A program made the position numbers and the translations under genes. Positions 27,621-35,589 of a stretch of 64,000 bases of DNA are shown piece by piece. The notes under the pieces were generated by a model, which was not told the DNA's origin, searched no databases, and saw only the letters and a list, made by a program, of their open reading frames with translations. Source of the stretch: Nostoc sp. KVJ3 (lineage in GTDB: Bacteria > Cyanobacteriota > Cyanobacteriia > Cyanobacteriales > Nostocaceae); NCBI RefSeq assembly GCF_026127265.1, contig NZ_WWFG01000003.1:372001-436000 (forward strand), written 5' to 3'. Positions within the stretch are counted from its first letter, which is position 1. Each line of letters opens with the position of its first letter.

Positions 27621-27714
27621 ATCAAATTCAGTAGTTTAAGGTTCGTTGTAAATTTGTGATGTAAACATAGTTTGCAATAGGGTTGTCCCCTAATAAATAA
27701 TGTTACAGAAGTTT

Positions 27715-27732
27715 ATGAAATTAGGATGAAAT
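27715..27732 (-). promoter_or_regulatory. Putative CopR box upstream of copR
   Basis: ATGAAATTAGGATGAAAT on the + strand, that is ATTTCATCCTAATTTCAT in the direction of copR. Two TTTCAT half-sites with an 11-bp period, 95 bp before the copR start codon. Confidence 0.7.
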
Positions 27733-27780
27733 TGCTATGAAACCACATCTATTTTGAGAACCATACTTTTTAAAAGTAGT

Positions 27781-27830
27781 AGGAGCATCTTGCTCCCTGC
27801 TGGTAGTAGCGGGCAAGATGCCCGCACTCC
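27781..27830. repeat. Dispersed hairpin repeat
   Basis: AGGAGCATCTTGCTCCC and GGGCAAGATGCCCGCACTCC are imperfect inverted copies. Repeats of this kind are scattered in cyanobacterial intergenic regions. It lies between the DUF2808 and copR genes. Confidence 0.5.
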
Positions 27831-27885
27831 TGGTTTCAAAATGGACGAGGTTTAAATATCATAATTTGCTATCTAAACTTGTGGC

Positions 27886-28371
27886 TTAGTAGAGACGAAA
27901 CGAAGCCACACCTATGGGAATTTCTGCATCAATGCCAACCTCTTTAGCCGAGAAGCTGTAGACAGAACCATTACCAAGATTTTGTCTTTTTATTTTCTTA
28001 AGCTCAATCTCAAACTTAGTGTTAGGAGCAACTGCTTCGGGGAAAGCTAGTAGTATTATTTGACCGTTGACAGATATATTGGTGTTAACCTTATGTTGAT
28101 TTTCATCAACAACATCAATATTGCTAACGTCATTACTCACAGTTACATTATTTGGAACTTTGATAAGTATTTGGGTAATAGCTTTGCTATTTTTGGGAAC
28201 GTGTAAACGGAAAGTATGTCTAAAAATTCCCCAGCGTGTGGGAGGGAATTGTGCATTTCCATCAATATGGATAACTCTACCATCATCGGTTCTAGTACTT
28301 GCATAGCTAGGAGCAATAATAGCTGTGCTACTCAGAGTCAATATAACAGCGTAAATTAATAACCTCTTCAT
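27886..28371 (-). CDS. DUF2808 domain secreted protein
   Basis: A signal peptide (MKRLLIYAVILTLSSTAIIA, then PSYAST) is followed by about 135 residues with HIDGNAQFPPTRWGIFRHTF and HVPKNSKAITQILIKVPNNV, the pattern of DUF2808, a cyanobacterial secreted family of unknown function. The ATG at 28371 follows GGAGGTAAAT directly; an upstream TTG in the same frame is less likely. It lies between copR and the copM-like gene and has two CopR-type boxes upstream (28603 and 28709), so it is a candidate member of the metal regulon. Confidence 0.75.
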   Translation of the reverse strand: MKRLLIYAVILTLSSTAIIAPSYASTRTDDGRVIHIDGNAQFPPTRWGIFRHTFRLHVPKNSKAITQILIKVPNNVTVSNDVSNIDVVDENQHKVNTNISVNGQIILLAFPEAVAPNTKFEIELKKIKRQNLGNGSVYSFSAKEVGIDAEIPIGVASFRLY

Positions 28372-28602
28372 ATTTACCTCCAAAATAATTAAATACGTTA
28401 GCTAAAGTGCAGGTTCATGCTTTATTAGTGAATCTGCTCTTAATAGATAGATCAAAATTGGGCAAAACCACAAAATACTACCTTTAGACAGCTATTGATC
28501 AGGATAAATAGGCAGTTAATTTGACATTATCAGATTCAAGTTTTCTGTGATGTTCTTGCTGAAGAGATATGCTACCTCTATCTAATAGCATGACAAGTCC
28601 TA
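28372..28602. other. Leader/intergenic region of the DUF2808 gene
   Basis: AT-rich sequence without a recognisable gene, lying between the DUF2808 start and the first of two boxes. The distance (about 230 bp) is longer than at copR or the pump gene. Confidence 0.4.
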
Positions 28603-28620
28603 ATGAAATTAGGATGAAAT
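28603..28620 (-). promoter_or_regulatory. Putative CopR box 1 between DUF2808 and copM-like genes
   Basis: ATGAAATTAGGATGAAAT, identical over 18 bp to the copR-proximal box. Its orientation matches the reverse-strand DUF2808 gene. Confidence 0.65.
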
Positions 28621-28708
28621 TTTCATACTTGTAACTAAAATATATAAATAAAATAAAGCTTGCAGAAAAATCTCATAATCTGTTAAATAAAGTCTTTATC
28701 ATACCTAA

Positions 28709-28726
28709 ATGAAATCAGGATGAAAT
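28709..28726 (-). promoter_or_regulatory. Putative CopR box 2 between DUF2808 and copM-like genes
   Basis: ATGAAATCAGGATGAAAT, identical to the box before the RND pump gene. It lies 247 bp before the copM-like start, in the opposite orientation to that gene. Confidence 0.65.
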
Positions 28727-28863
28727 TTATACATTTTCTTAGGAATAAATTAGCATCATGTCATTAGATAGATGCTCTTACGCCGACAATCGTCTAACGT
28801 GAATTATTAGAAGTATAACTACAGCTTCATAACTGATTCATTTAGTTAGTTAGGAAGAAAATT

Positions 28864-28971
28864 ATGACTCAAACTACGTAATCTATCTTTAAAACTTGCA
28901 TTCAAGCTTATTTAGAATCCCCTGAAGCTGAATATATGCTACCCAATTTACCTTTGAATAAAAGTCATTAA
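28864..28971 (+). other. Short leader frame with internal stop before the copM-like gene
   Basis: MTQTT, a TAA stop, then SIFKTCIQAYLESPEAEYML and PNLPLNKSH in the same frame, ending one base before the copM-like ATG. The part after the stop has protein-like composition. It could be a decayed small gene (CAA to TAA) or a leader peptide coupled to copM translation. Confidence 0.35.
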
Positions 28972-28972
28972 A

Positions 28973-29686
28973 ATGAATAACAAAGTTTTAACTTACAGTC
29001 TTGTTACTCTACTGACAAGTACCACTATTACAGCTTTTTCCATTATTGAGAGCGCCAAAGCCAGCGATCGCAATCAAGTTAAAGCTCCCAATCCAACCAG
29101 TACAAGCCCTATGCCTGGTGGAATGAACATGAGGGCTGACGTAGATAAGTCGTTTATTGAAATGATGATTCCTCATCATCAAAGCGGTATTGAAATGGCT
29201 CAAATGGCTTTGAACCGAGCTAAAAGCCCTGAAGTCAAAAAGCTGGCGCAATCCATAATTTCAGACCAAACCCGTGAAATTCAGCAGATGCAAACTTGGT
29301 ACAAGCAGTGGTATGGCAAAGAAGTCCCTAAAAACGTCATGAATATGGGTACAGGTATGGGCATGGGTAGAGGTATGAATATGGGTGCAGGTATGAATAT
29401 GGGCGAAGCAATGAAAACTTGTATGCAGCAGCAAAATATGGAGATGATGACAAGCTTGCAAAATTCGTCTGACTTTGATCAGGAATTTCTCCGTCAAATG
29501 ACTCGCCATCACCGAATGGCGACAATGATGAGTGGTATGGTTGCCAACAGTGCTAGGCACACCGAGGTGAGAAATTTAGCTCAATCCATTGTCAAGAGTC
29601 AAAGTACTGAAATTGCTCAAATGCAGCAGTTGCTCCAACCAATGAATACTCAAAATCGAAATACTCCTACTCGAACGATTAAGTAG
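28973..29686 (+). CDS. copM: CopM-like DUF305 metal-binding protein
   Basis: A signal peptide (about residues 1-31, ending KASDR) precedes two DUF305 repeats: MIPHHQSGIEMAQMAL in the first and MTRHHRMATMMSGMV in the second, both with the paired His of the family. Between them is an unusual methionine/glycine stretch, GTGMGMGRGMNMG and more, a likely soft-metal (Cu+/Ag+) site. CopM of Synechocystis is a periplasmic DUF305 copper binder controlled by CopRS. Here the gene is near copRS and two CopR-type boxes, supporting the same role. Length 237 is usual for two-repeat members. Confidence 0.8.
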   Translation: MNNKVLTYSLVTLLTSTTITAFSIIESAKASDRNQVKAPNPTSTSPMPGGMNMRADVDKSFIEMMIPHHQSGIEMAQMALNRAKSPEVKKLAQSIISDQTREIQQMQTWYKQWYGKEVPKNVMNMGTGMGMGRGMNMGAGMNMGEAMKTCMQQQNMEMMTSLQNSSDFDQEFLRQMTRHHRMATMMSGMVANSARHTEVRNLAQSIVKSQSTEIAQMQQLLQPMNTQNRNTPTRTIK

Positions 29687-29768
29687 TAACTCAATTTCTC
29701 CAAAAAGGACTGAACTAGCTGAAAGTGCGATACTTTTGACTTCATTAAAAAGAATTTTGCAAAATCCC

Positions 29769-29800
29769 TTGACTCTCTAGCCAGCTAGAGAGTCTAAGAT
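29769..29800 (+). promoter_or_regulatory. MerR-type promoter/operator
   Basis: TTGACT at 29769-29774 and TAAGAT at 29795-29800 are separated by 20 bp, and the perfect dyad GACTCTCTAG-CCAG-CTAGAGAGTC fills the spacer. An overlong spacer with a dyad is the hallmark of promoters activated by MerR-family metal sensors (CueR, ZntR, PbrR, CadR types). It lies about 180 bp before the HMA chaperone gene. No merR gene is in the window. Confidence 0.75.
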
Positions 29801-29983
29801 AAATTCATGAAGTAAGAGATTTCAGACAATCTCAAGCTGTAGTGGTTCGTGTACTTACAGTTATGCCGTCTGAAACAGCAATCAAAGAAGCGTGCTAGTT
29901 AAAGCCGTAAAGCATTTGAGCCTTCAAATACTGATTTTCTTAAATCCATTTTTTTATTATCTAAGTTCAAGGTTTCTAACGTT

Positions 29984-30178
29984 ATGACACTCCAAATAAC
30001 AGTTCCTAATATGGCTTGCTCTGCTTGTGGAGACACCATTACTAAAGCAGTCAAGACAGTTGATCCTACTGCTACAGTTCAAGCAGATCCAAAAACAAAA
30101 ATCGTCTTAGTGGATACAAATGCTTCTGAAACAGTTATTAAGGAAGCAATTACTACTGCTGGCTATTCTGTTACTTAA
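29984..30178 (+). CDS. HMA-domain metallochaperone
   Basis: The 64-residue protein is a single heavy-metal-associated domain: MTLQITVPNMACSACGDTIT with the CxxC metal site, alternating beta and alpha segments and a C-terminal EAITTAGYSVT. Such proteins (Atx1/CopZ type) bind Cu(I) in the cytoplasm and hand it to P-type ATPases like the one encoded next. It shares the MerR-type promoter at 29769. The loop before the CxxC (PNMACSAC) lacks the usual GM; the metal could also be zinc or cobalt. Confidence 0.8.
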   Translation: MTLQITVPNMACSACGDTITKAVKTVDPTATVQADPKTKIVLVDTNASETVIKEAITTAGYSVT

Positions 30179-30440
30179 AAGCGATCGACAAATAAAAGTA
30201 GAGCAAGATATAGCCTAAGCCACCCATTTAAAATATCTGAAACCCTTGCGAACAGATAAAGGACTGGCAATTGAATAATGTACCAATCATTTATGATTTT
30301 TCTGCTTGATATCAATTATCTGACTGGTACTTTATTTTTAGGCTAGTTCCTATTTACAAATTACGTTAGCGTACCCCTCCGGGGATCTTGCTACGCGCAG
30401 CGTCTCCTAGAGAAGTGGGGCATAGCCCATTATTTTAACT
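30179..30440. other. Gap between chaperone and ATPase genes with dispersed repeat
   Basis: No gene is seen. GCGTACCCCTCCGGGGATCT and TGCTACGCGCAGCGTCTCC at 30367-30410 belong to the palindromic repeat family of 7690-8035. It may have been inserted into a former operon. Confidence 0.5.
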
Positions 30441-32723
30441 ATGGATACTCTAAGTCTTAAACTTCGAGGCATGAGTTGTGCCTCCTGTGCCAACAACATT
30501 GAAGAAGCAATTAGCTCTGTTCCGGGGGTGAGTAATTGTAACGTCAACTTTGGCGTGGAACAGGCTACTATCCAATACGATCGCAAGCGCACCAATCTAG
30601 AAACAATCCAAGCCGCCATAGATGCTGCTGGATACTCATCTTACCCACTCCAAGAACAAGAAATGATTACGGGAGAAGATGATGCCGAAAAAAACGCCCG
30701 TGAAGCAGAATTACGCACACTTACCCGTAAAATTGTTGTAGGATCAATCCTCAGCACTTTGATTCTACTAGGGTCAATTTCTGCCATGACAGGGCTAAAC
30801 CTGCCTGGGATTCGCGCATTATGGTTAGATAATCCGTGGGTACAATTGGTACTAGCAAGCGCTGTTTTGTTCTGGTGCGGTGCAGACTTCTTCAAAAATG
30901 CCTGGAAAGCCTTTAAACGTCATACAGCAACGATGGATACCTTGGTTGCAATGGGTACTGGGGCAGCCTATTTTTATTCACTCTTTGCTACTGTTTTTCC
31001 CGGATTTTTTACCTCTGCGGGACTGATGCCTGATGTTTACTATGAAGCAGCAGCAGTTATTACCACCTTAATTCTGCTAGGCAGGCTATTTGAGAATCGC
31101 GCCAAGGGGCAAACTTCTGAAGCTATCCGCAAACTCATCGGTTTGCAACCCAGAGATGCCAAAGTAATCCGAGATGGGAAAGAAGTTAATGTTCCTATCC
31201 AGGAAGTTCAAATTGGTGATGTAATTTTGGTGCGCCCAGGTGAAAAAATTCCGGTTGACGGAGAAGTTATAGAAGGTGCTTCTAACGTTGATGAAGCGAT
31301 GGTGACTGGTGAAAGTTTGCCAGTCAAAAAGCAACCGGGGGATGAAGTAATTGGAGCCACAATTAATAAAACAGGTAGCTTTAAATTCCGAGCAACCCGC
31401 GTTGGTAAAGACACTTTTTTGTCTCAAATTGTCAAAATGGTGCAACAAGCTCAAGGCTCTAAAGCACCAATTCAACGTTTAGCAGATCAAGTAACGGGAT
31501 GGTTTGTGCCAGTAGTTATGACCATTGCGATCGCAGCCTTCGTTATTTGGTTCAACGTCATGGGCAACTTGACGTTAGCCCTAATCACCACGGTAGGAGT
31601 GCTGATTATCGCTTGTCCCTGCGCTTTGGGTTTAGCTACTCCAACTTCAGTCATGGTAGGAACCGGCAAGGGAGCAGAAAATGGTATTTTAATTAAAGGT
31701 GCTGAAAGTTTAGAACTCGCTCATAAAATCCAGACTATTGTGCTGGATAAAACTGGAACTTTAACACAAGGAAAACCCACTGTTACTGACTTTGTTACAG
31801 TTAACGGCACAGCTAATGGTAACGAGTTAAAACTTTTGCAATTGTCAGCGTCTCTAGAACGAAATTCAGAACATCCATTGGCTGAAGCGGTGGTTAGGTA
31901 TGCCCAATCTCAGCAAGTGGAACTGACAGAGGCTAATAAATTTGAAGCGATCGCTGGAAGTGGTGTTCAAGGCATAGCTTCAGACCACTTGGTACAAATT
32001 GGTACTCAGCGTTGGATGGCAGAATTAAATATCGATACCCGCACCCTCCAAGAGGGTAAAACCTCTCTGGAAGCTGCGGGTAAGACAGCTATTTTAATTG
32101 CTGTGGATGGGCAAATTCAAGGCTTGATGGGAATTGCTGATGCACTCAAACCCTCTTCAGTAGCAGTTGTGAGAACGCTACAAAAGTTAGGTTTAGAGGT
32201 AGTTATGCTCACAGGGGATAATCACAAAACAGCAGAAGCGATCGCTAGTGAAGTTGGGATCACACGAGTATTTGCAGAAGTTCGACCCGACCAAAAAGCG
32301 TCTCAAATACAAGCATTGCAAGCAGAAGGGAAAATTGTCGCAATGGTGGGTGATGGTATCAATGATGCGCCAGCACTGGCTCAAGCTAACGTGGGGATTG
32401 CAATTGGTACAGGGACAGATGTAGCGATCGCAGCCAGCGATATCACCCTGATCTCTGGAGACTTGCAAGGTATTGTTACTGCAATTCAATTGAGCCGTGC
32501 CACTATGCAGAATATCCGCCAAAATCTCTTCTTTGCCTTGATTTACAACGTTGCTGGGATTCCCATTGCTGCTGGAGTTTTGTTTCCGATCTTTGGCTGG
32601 TTACTCAACCCAATGATTGCAGGTGGGGCGATGGCTTTTAGTTCCGTTTCTGTTGTGACTAATGCCTTACGGTTGCGTAACTTTAAACCAAAACATATCT
32701 CAAGTAATCGTGGAGTAATTTAG
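30441..32723 (+). CDS. copA: Copper-type P1B ATPase
   Basis: The 760-residue protein has one N-terminal HMA domain (GMSCASC, residues 10-16), paired helices, the actuator motif TGES, the metal-translocating IIACPCALGLATP (CPC marks Cu+/Ag+ transporters), the phosphorylation site DKTGTLTQGK, the P1B signature SEHPLA, and GDGINDAPALAQA. It exports monovalent copper across a membrane at the cost of ATP. In cyanobacteria it could be PacS-like (thylakoid) or CtaA-like (inner membrane); the sequence alone does not separate these. It follows the chaperone gene and is followed after 3 bp by a cupredoxin gene, so these form an operon. Confidence 0.9.
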   Translation: MDTLSLKLRGMSCASCANNIEEAISSVPGVSNCNVNFGVEQATIQYDRKRTNLETIQAAIDAAGYSSYPLQEQEMITGEDDAEKNAREAELRTLTRKIVVGSILSTLILLGSISAMTGLNLPGIRALWLDNPWVQLVLASAVLFWCGADFFKNAWKAFKRHTATMDTLVAMGTGAAYFYSLFATVFPGFFTSAGLMPDVYYEAAAVITTLILLGRLFENRAKGQTSEAIRKLIGLQPRDAKVIRDGKEVNVPIQEVQIGDVILVRPGEKIPVDGEVIEGASNVDEAMVTGESLPVKKQPGDEVIGATINKTGSFKFRATRVGKDTFLSQIVKMVQQAQGSKAPIQRLADQVTGWFVPVVMTIAIAAFVIWFNVMGNLTLALITTVGVLIIACPCALGLATPTSVMVGTGKGAENGILIKGAESLELAHKIQTIVLDKTGTLTQGKPTVTDFVTVNGTANGNELKLLQLSASLERNSEHPLAEAVVRYAQSQQVELTEANKFEAIAGSGVQGIASDHLVQIGTQRWMAELNIDTRTLQEGKTSLEAAGKTAILIAVDGQIQGLMGIADALKPSSVAVVRTLQKLGLEVVMLTGDNHKTAEAIASEVGITRVFAEVRPDQKASQIQALQAEGKIVAMVGDGINDAPALAQANVGIAIGTGTDVAIAASDITLISGDLQGIVTAIQLSRATMQNIRQNLFFALIYNVAGIPIAAGVLFPIFGWLLNPMIAGGAMAFSSVSVVTNALRLRNFKPKHISSNRGVI

Positions 32724-32726
32724 CAA

Positions 32727-33236
32727 ATGTTCAACAAAAGTAAGATTTTTGGCAGTATTGCCGGGTTAGGATTTATGTTTGGTATTGCGTCAAATGTAGC
32801 AATAGCAGAAATGCCAATCCATTCATCAGAACAGACCAATCAATTTCGCCGCATTGAGCAACCACTAGCATTAAAAATTGGTGTTACTTTGGGCGGCTTA
32901 GGATTAATTGGATTAGAACTGTGGTGGTTTCTATTGAGTAAAAATAAAGCTGCAAAAGCTAATCTCGGTCAAGGGATACAGGAGTTAACAATTAATGTAG
33001 ATGGCGGTTATGAACCTTCTCGTGTAATTGTGAAATCTGGTCTACCTGTACGGCTAAATTTCTTTCGTAGCGACCCTAGTAGCTGTTTGGAAAAAGTGTT
33101 GTTACCTGATTTTCATATTGCTCAAGATTTGGCTCTCAATCATGTTACTCCCATTGAATTTACACCTCCCCAACCAGGTCAATATCAATTCACCTGTGGA
33201 ATGAATATGTTTCGTGGTGTGGTAGAAGTCCAGTAG
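32727..33236 (+). CDS. Membrane-anchored cupredoxin-domain protein
   Basis: The 169-residue protein has an N-terminal hydrophobic segment (IAGLGFMFGIASNVAIA), a second helix (IGVTLGGLGLIGLELWWFLL) and a C-terminal cupredoxin domain with RVIVKSGLPVRLNFFR, a Cys in SSCLEK, His in LPDFHIAQ and FTCGMNMFRGVVEVQ. The Cys-His-Cys-Met arrangement fits copper binding. It starts 3 bp after the ATPase stop codon, so it is translated from the same message and may accept or sequester copper outside the membrane. Confidence 0.8.
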   Translation: MFNKSKIFGSIAGLGFMFGIASNVAIAEMPIHSSEQTNQFRRIEQPLALKIGVTLGGLGLIGLELWWFLLSKNKAAKANLGQGIQELTINVDGGYEPSRVIVKSGLPVRLNFFRSDPSSCLEKVLLPDFHIAQDLALNHVTPIEFTPPQPGQYQFTCGMNMFRGVVEVQ

Positions 33237-33405
33237 TGAGGTAACAATAAACTTTACCTACTATTATTTTTCTTTGTTGTTCATTCAACAATTAATGCAC
33301 TGATTGTCAAACCACAGATAAATATAGACAAACTATCTATATTACAGTACGGTTCAGTTAACGAAATCATAAGGGGTTTAAACAATTTAAATTTCGTTAA
33401 CTATA

Positions 33406-34831
33406 CAGGGTAAGCGCATCTAATTTGGTATAAAGAAAACTTGACAAGTTCTAGAAGATAGTATTAATGAATGTGTAAAAAATAGACTTGACGACCGAGC
33501 AAGATCAATGAGATGAATTCAATTACTCGATTGAAAATCTCCTGGAGCCAAATTGATGTCAGAGGGCTTTGAAACTAAATCTGCTGATAGTGTCAAAAAT
33601 ACTCGTTGTCAGCCAAAATCAAGAAAAATAGCAGACATTGGCAGTATTCAACAAAGTCTAGTTGAGCATTTCTCGGATATCAAAGACAAGAGAGTAGAGC
33701 GGACGAAGAAACATCAATTCACAGATATCTTAGTCATCGCAATTTTAGCAATCATAGCTGGAGCACAAGGGTGGGAAGACATCGAGAATTATGGCATCAG
33801 CAAGCAAACATGGTTAGAAGAGTTTCTGGCATTACCAAATGGTATTCCCTCAGATGATACATTTCGACGAGTGTTTGAGTTGATCGACCCAGAAGCATTA
33901 AATCGATGTTTCTTGAGATGGGTAGAAACCCTAATCACAAACATGGGAGGAGAAATTATCCCCATAGATGGAAAGACAATTAGGGGTTCTTATGACCGCA
34001 ATCAAGGTCAAAGCGCACTCCACCTTATAAGTGCCTGGGCGAGTGAGCACAGTTTAGTGTTGGCACAAGTGAAAGTAGAAGATAAATCCAATGAAATCAC
34101 CGCCATTCCAGCACTGTTAGAAATGCTAGACATCTCTGGCTGTATCATCACCATTGATGCAATGGGAACACAAACCGAAATTGCCAAACAGATTATCGCC
34201 AAAAAAGCTGATTATGTCCTGGCACTGAAAGCCAACCATCCCATGCTCTATTCTCAAGTCAAAGAATGGTTTGACAAAGCGCAAGCAGAGCAATTTTCGG
34301 GGATTAATGTTAGTTATGACAAACGGATTGAAAAAGCACATCATCGCACGGAAATTCGTGAAGTTTGGACTGTACCCATTGCGGCTATCGGTGAGCTTTA
34401 TCAACCCAAATTATGGGCAGGTTTGCAATCTCTAGTTATGGTTGTCCGTGTTCGTCATCTTTGGAATAAAACTACTCGTGAGGTTCAGTTTTATCTCACT
34501 TCTTTAAACAGTGATGCTCAAATTATCGGTCGGGCTATCCGAAAACACTGGGGCATTGAAAACGAGGCTCACTGGACTCTCGACTGTACTTTTGCAGAAG
34601 ACGCTTGTCGCATTCGTTCTTTCCACAGTCCCCAAAATTTTGCTCTTTTACGACGCTTCGCTCTCAATGCTCTTAACCGTGAACAGACCTACAAACGTAG
34701 TCTTCGTCAAAAAATGAAACGCACCGCTATGGATAACAATTATATGATTCAGGTTCTCAGTTGTTTCATTGACAATACTTTAGATTCTTCTGATTCCTTG
34801 TGTCAAGCCTGATTGAGATGCTCTTACCCTG
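33406..34831 (+). mobile_element. ISAs1-family insertion sequence
   Basis: The ends CAGGGTAAGCGCATCT and AGATGCTCTTACCCTG are inverted repeats with one mismatch. The 10-bp target duplication GTTAACTATA flanks both sides (33396-33405 and 34832-34841). The 1426-bp element holds one intact transposase. The clean duplication suggests a recent insertion, here into a MITE-like repeat. Confidence 0.92.
33553..34812 (+). CDS. ISAs1-family transposase
   Basis: The 419-residue transposase begins with the N-terminal domain (LVEHFSDIKDKRVERTKKHQ, then FTDILVIAILAIIAGAQGWE, typical of ISAs1/H-repeat proteins) and carries the DDE domain: IIPIDGKTIRG, IITIDAMGTQTEIAKQI and HWGIENEAHWTLDCTFAEDA. It has normal length and no breaks, so it is probably active. 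It sits downstream of the cupredoxin gene and does not interrupt a coding gene. Confidence 0.92.
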   Translation: MMSEGFETKSADSVKNTRCQPKSRKIADIGSIQQSLVEHFSDIKDKRVERTKKHQFTDILVIAILAIIAGAQGWEDIENYGISKQTWLEEFLALPNGIPSDDTFRRVFELIDPEALNRCFLRWVETLITNMGGEIIPIDGKTIRGSYDRNQGQSALHLISAWASEHSLVLAQVKVEDKSNEITAIPALLEMLDISGCIITIDAMGTQTEIAKQIIAKKADYVLALKANHPMLYSQVKEWFDKAQAEQFSGINVSYDKRIEKAHHRTEIREVWTVPIAAIGELYQPKLWAGLQSLVMVVRVRHLWNKTTREVQFYLTSLNSDAQIIGRAIRKHWGIENEAHWTLDCTFAEDACRIRSFHSPQNFALLRRFALNALNREQTYKRSLRQKMKRTAMDNNYMIQVLSCFIDNTLDSSDSLCQA

Positions 34832-34929
34832 GTTAACTATAGTGTCTGAAAAACCCTTAAATGAACCGTATTGATCTATATTCATCTTTATTTATCTATG
34901 GTTTTTCAGCTAATCATTTTATGAAAAAT

Positions 34930-35424
34930 CTATTGATTAAAAGTAAACCTGCCGTTTACTTTTTCACCTTTAACATCGGCAGTTACTTTTACCTGATATT
35001 GACCAATTGCTTTTTCAGTTAACTGTGCTGTGTAATGTTTTCCACTAGCATCATAAGCAAGAGGAACTGTCTTTTGTTTTCCATCAGGTAGCTGAACTTG
35101 AGCCGTTACTTTTGCATCAGGTACTGTTTGGTGATTGTCACCTTTTAGCACATATAAATCCATGTGAGTTGCACTTGCTTCTTTCTCAGGAACAAATTCT
35201 AGATGATAACTTCCTGTTTCTACAACTTGACCTCCATGAGATTCACCATGCTGACTATCTGTTTTAGTGACAGGTGAAGCTGAAATAGATGGGGTTTGGG
35301 CGTTTGAGGTAGAAGCGGCTGGACTATTTTCTGTATTAGCTGCTTTATTATCGTTACTGCAAGCTCCTAAAAATAGTAGTCCTACACTTCCAAGAATAAT
35401 TAAGCTAGATTTAAGTGATTTCAT
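34930..35424 (-). CDS. Lipoprotein with Ig-like/FixH-like domain
   Basis: A lipoprotein signal (MKSLKSSLIILGSVGLLFLG then AC, lipobox LGAC) is followed by a low-complexity Ser/Ala/Thr linker, a His-containing patch (SQHGESHGGQV) and a beta-sandwich of about 95 residues with YHLEFVPEKEASATHMDLYV and IGQYQVKVTADVKG. The His patch suggests metal binding. GAGG ten bases upstream favours the ATG at 35424. It is downstream of the RND pump gene on the same strand, 150 bp away, and probably belongs to the same efflux system. Exact role unknown. Confidence 0.7.
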   Translation of the reverse strand: MKSLKSSLIILGSVGLLFLGACSNDNKAANTENSPAASTSNAQTPSISASPVTKTDSQHGESHGGQVVETGSYHLEFVPEKEASATHMDLYVLKGDNHQTVPDAKVTAQVQLPDGKQKTVPLAYDASGKHYTAQLTEKAIGQYQVKVTADVKGEKVNGRFTFNQ

Positions 35425-35589
35425 TGGTTTATTCCTCATTTAAAATGTGTTGATAATTGAGATAAGATTTCTATGGCAATCCAGTCTTTGCAAGATTTTT
35501 AGATCCTGGCATTGAGTCTATATAAAGTTTTTAATCCACCTCCCTGAATAAAATATCAAATAATGCCAGATACCAAACAGCAAAAATTT

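Larger units (their letters stand above)
33348..34870. repeat. MITE-like repeat interrupted by the ISAs1 element
   Basis: The ends TACGGTTCAGTTAA (33348 on) and TTAAATGAACCGTA (to 34870) are inverted repeats, with AAGGGGTTT and AAACCCTT inside. Removing the ISAs1 element and one 10-bp duplicate leaves a unit of about 87 bp. The same ends occur at 14164-14275. Confidence 0.6.
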
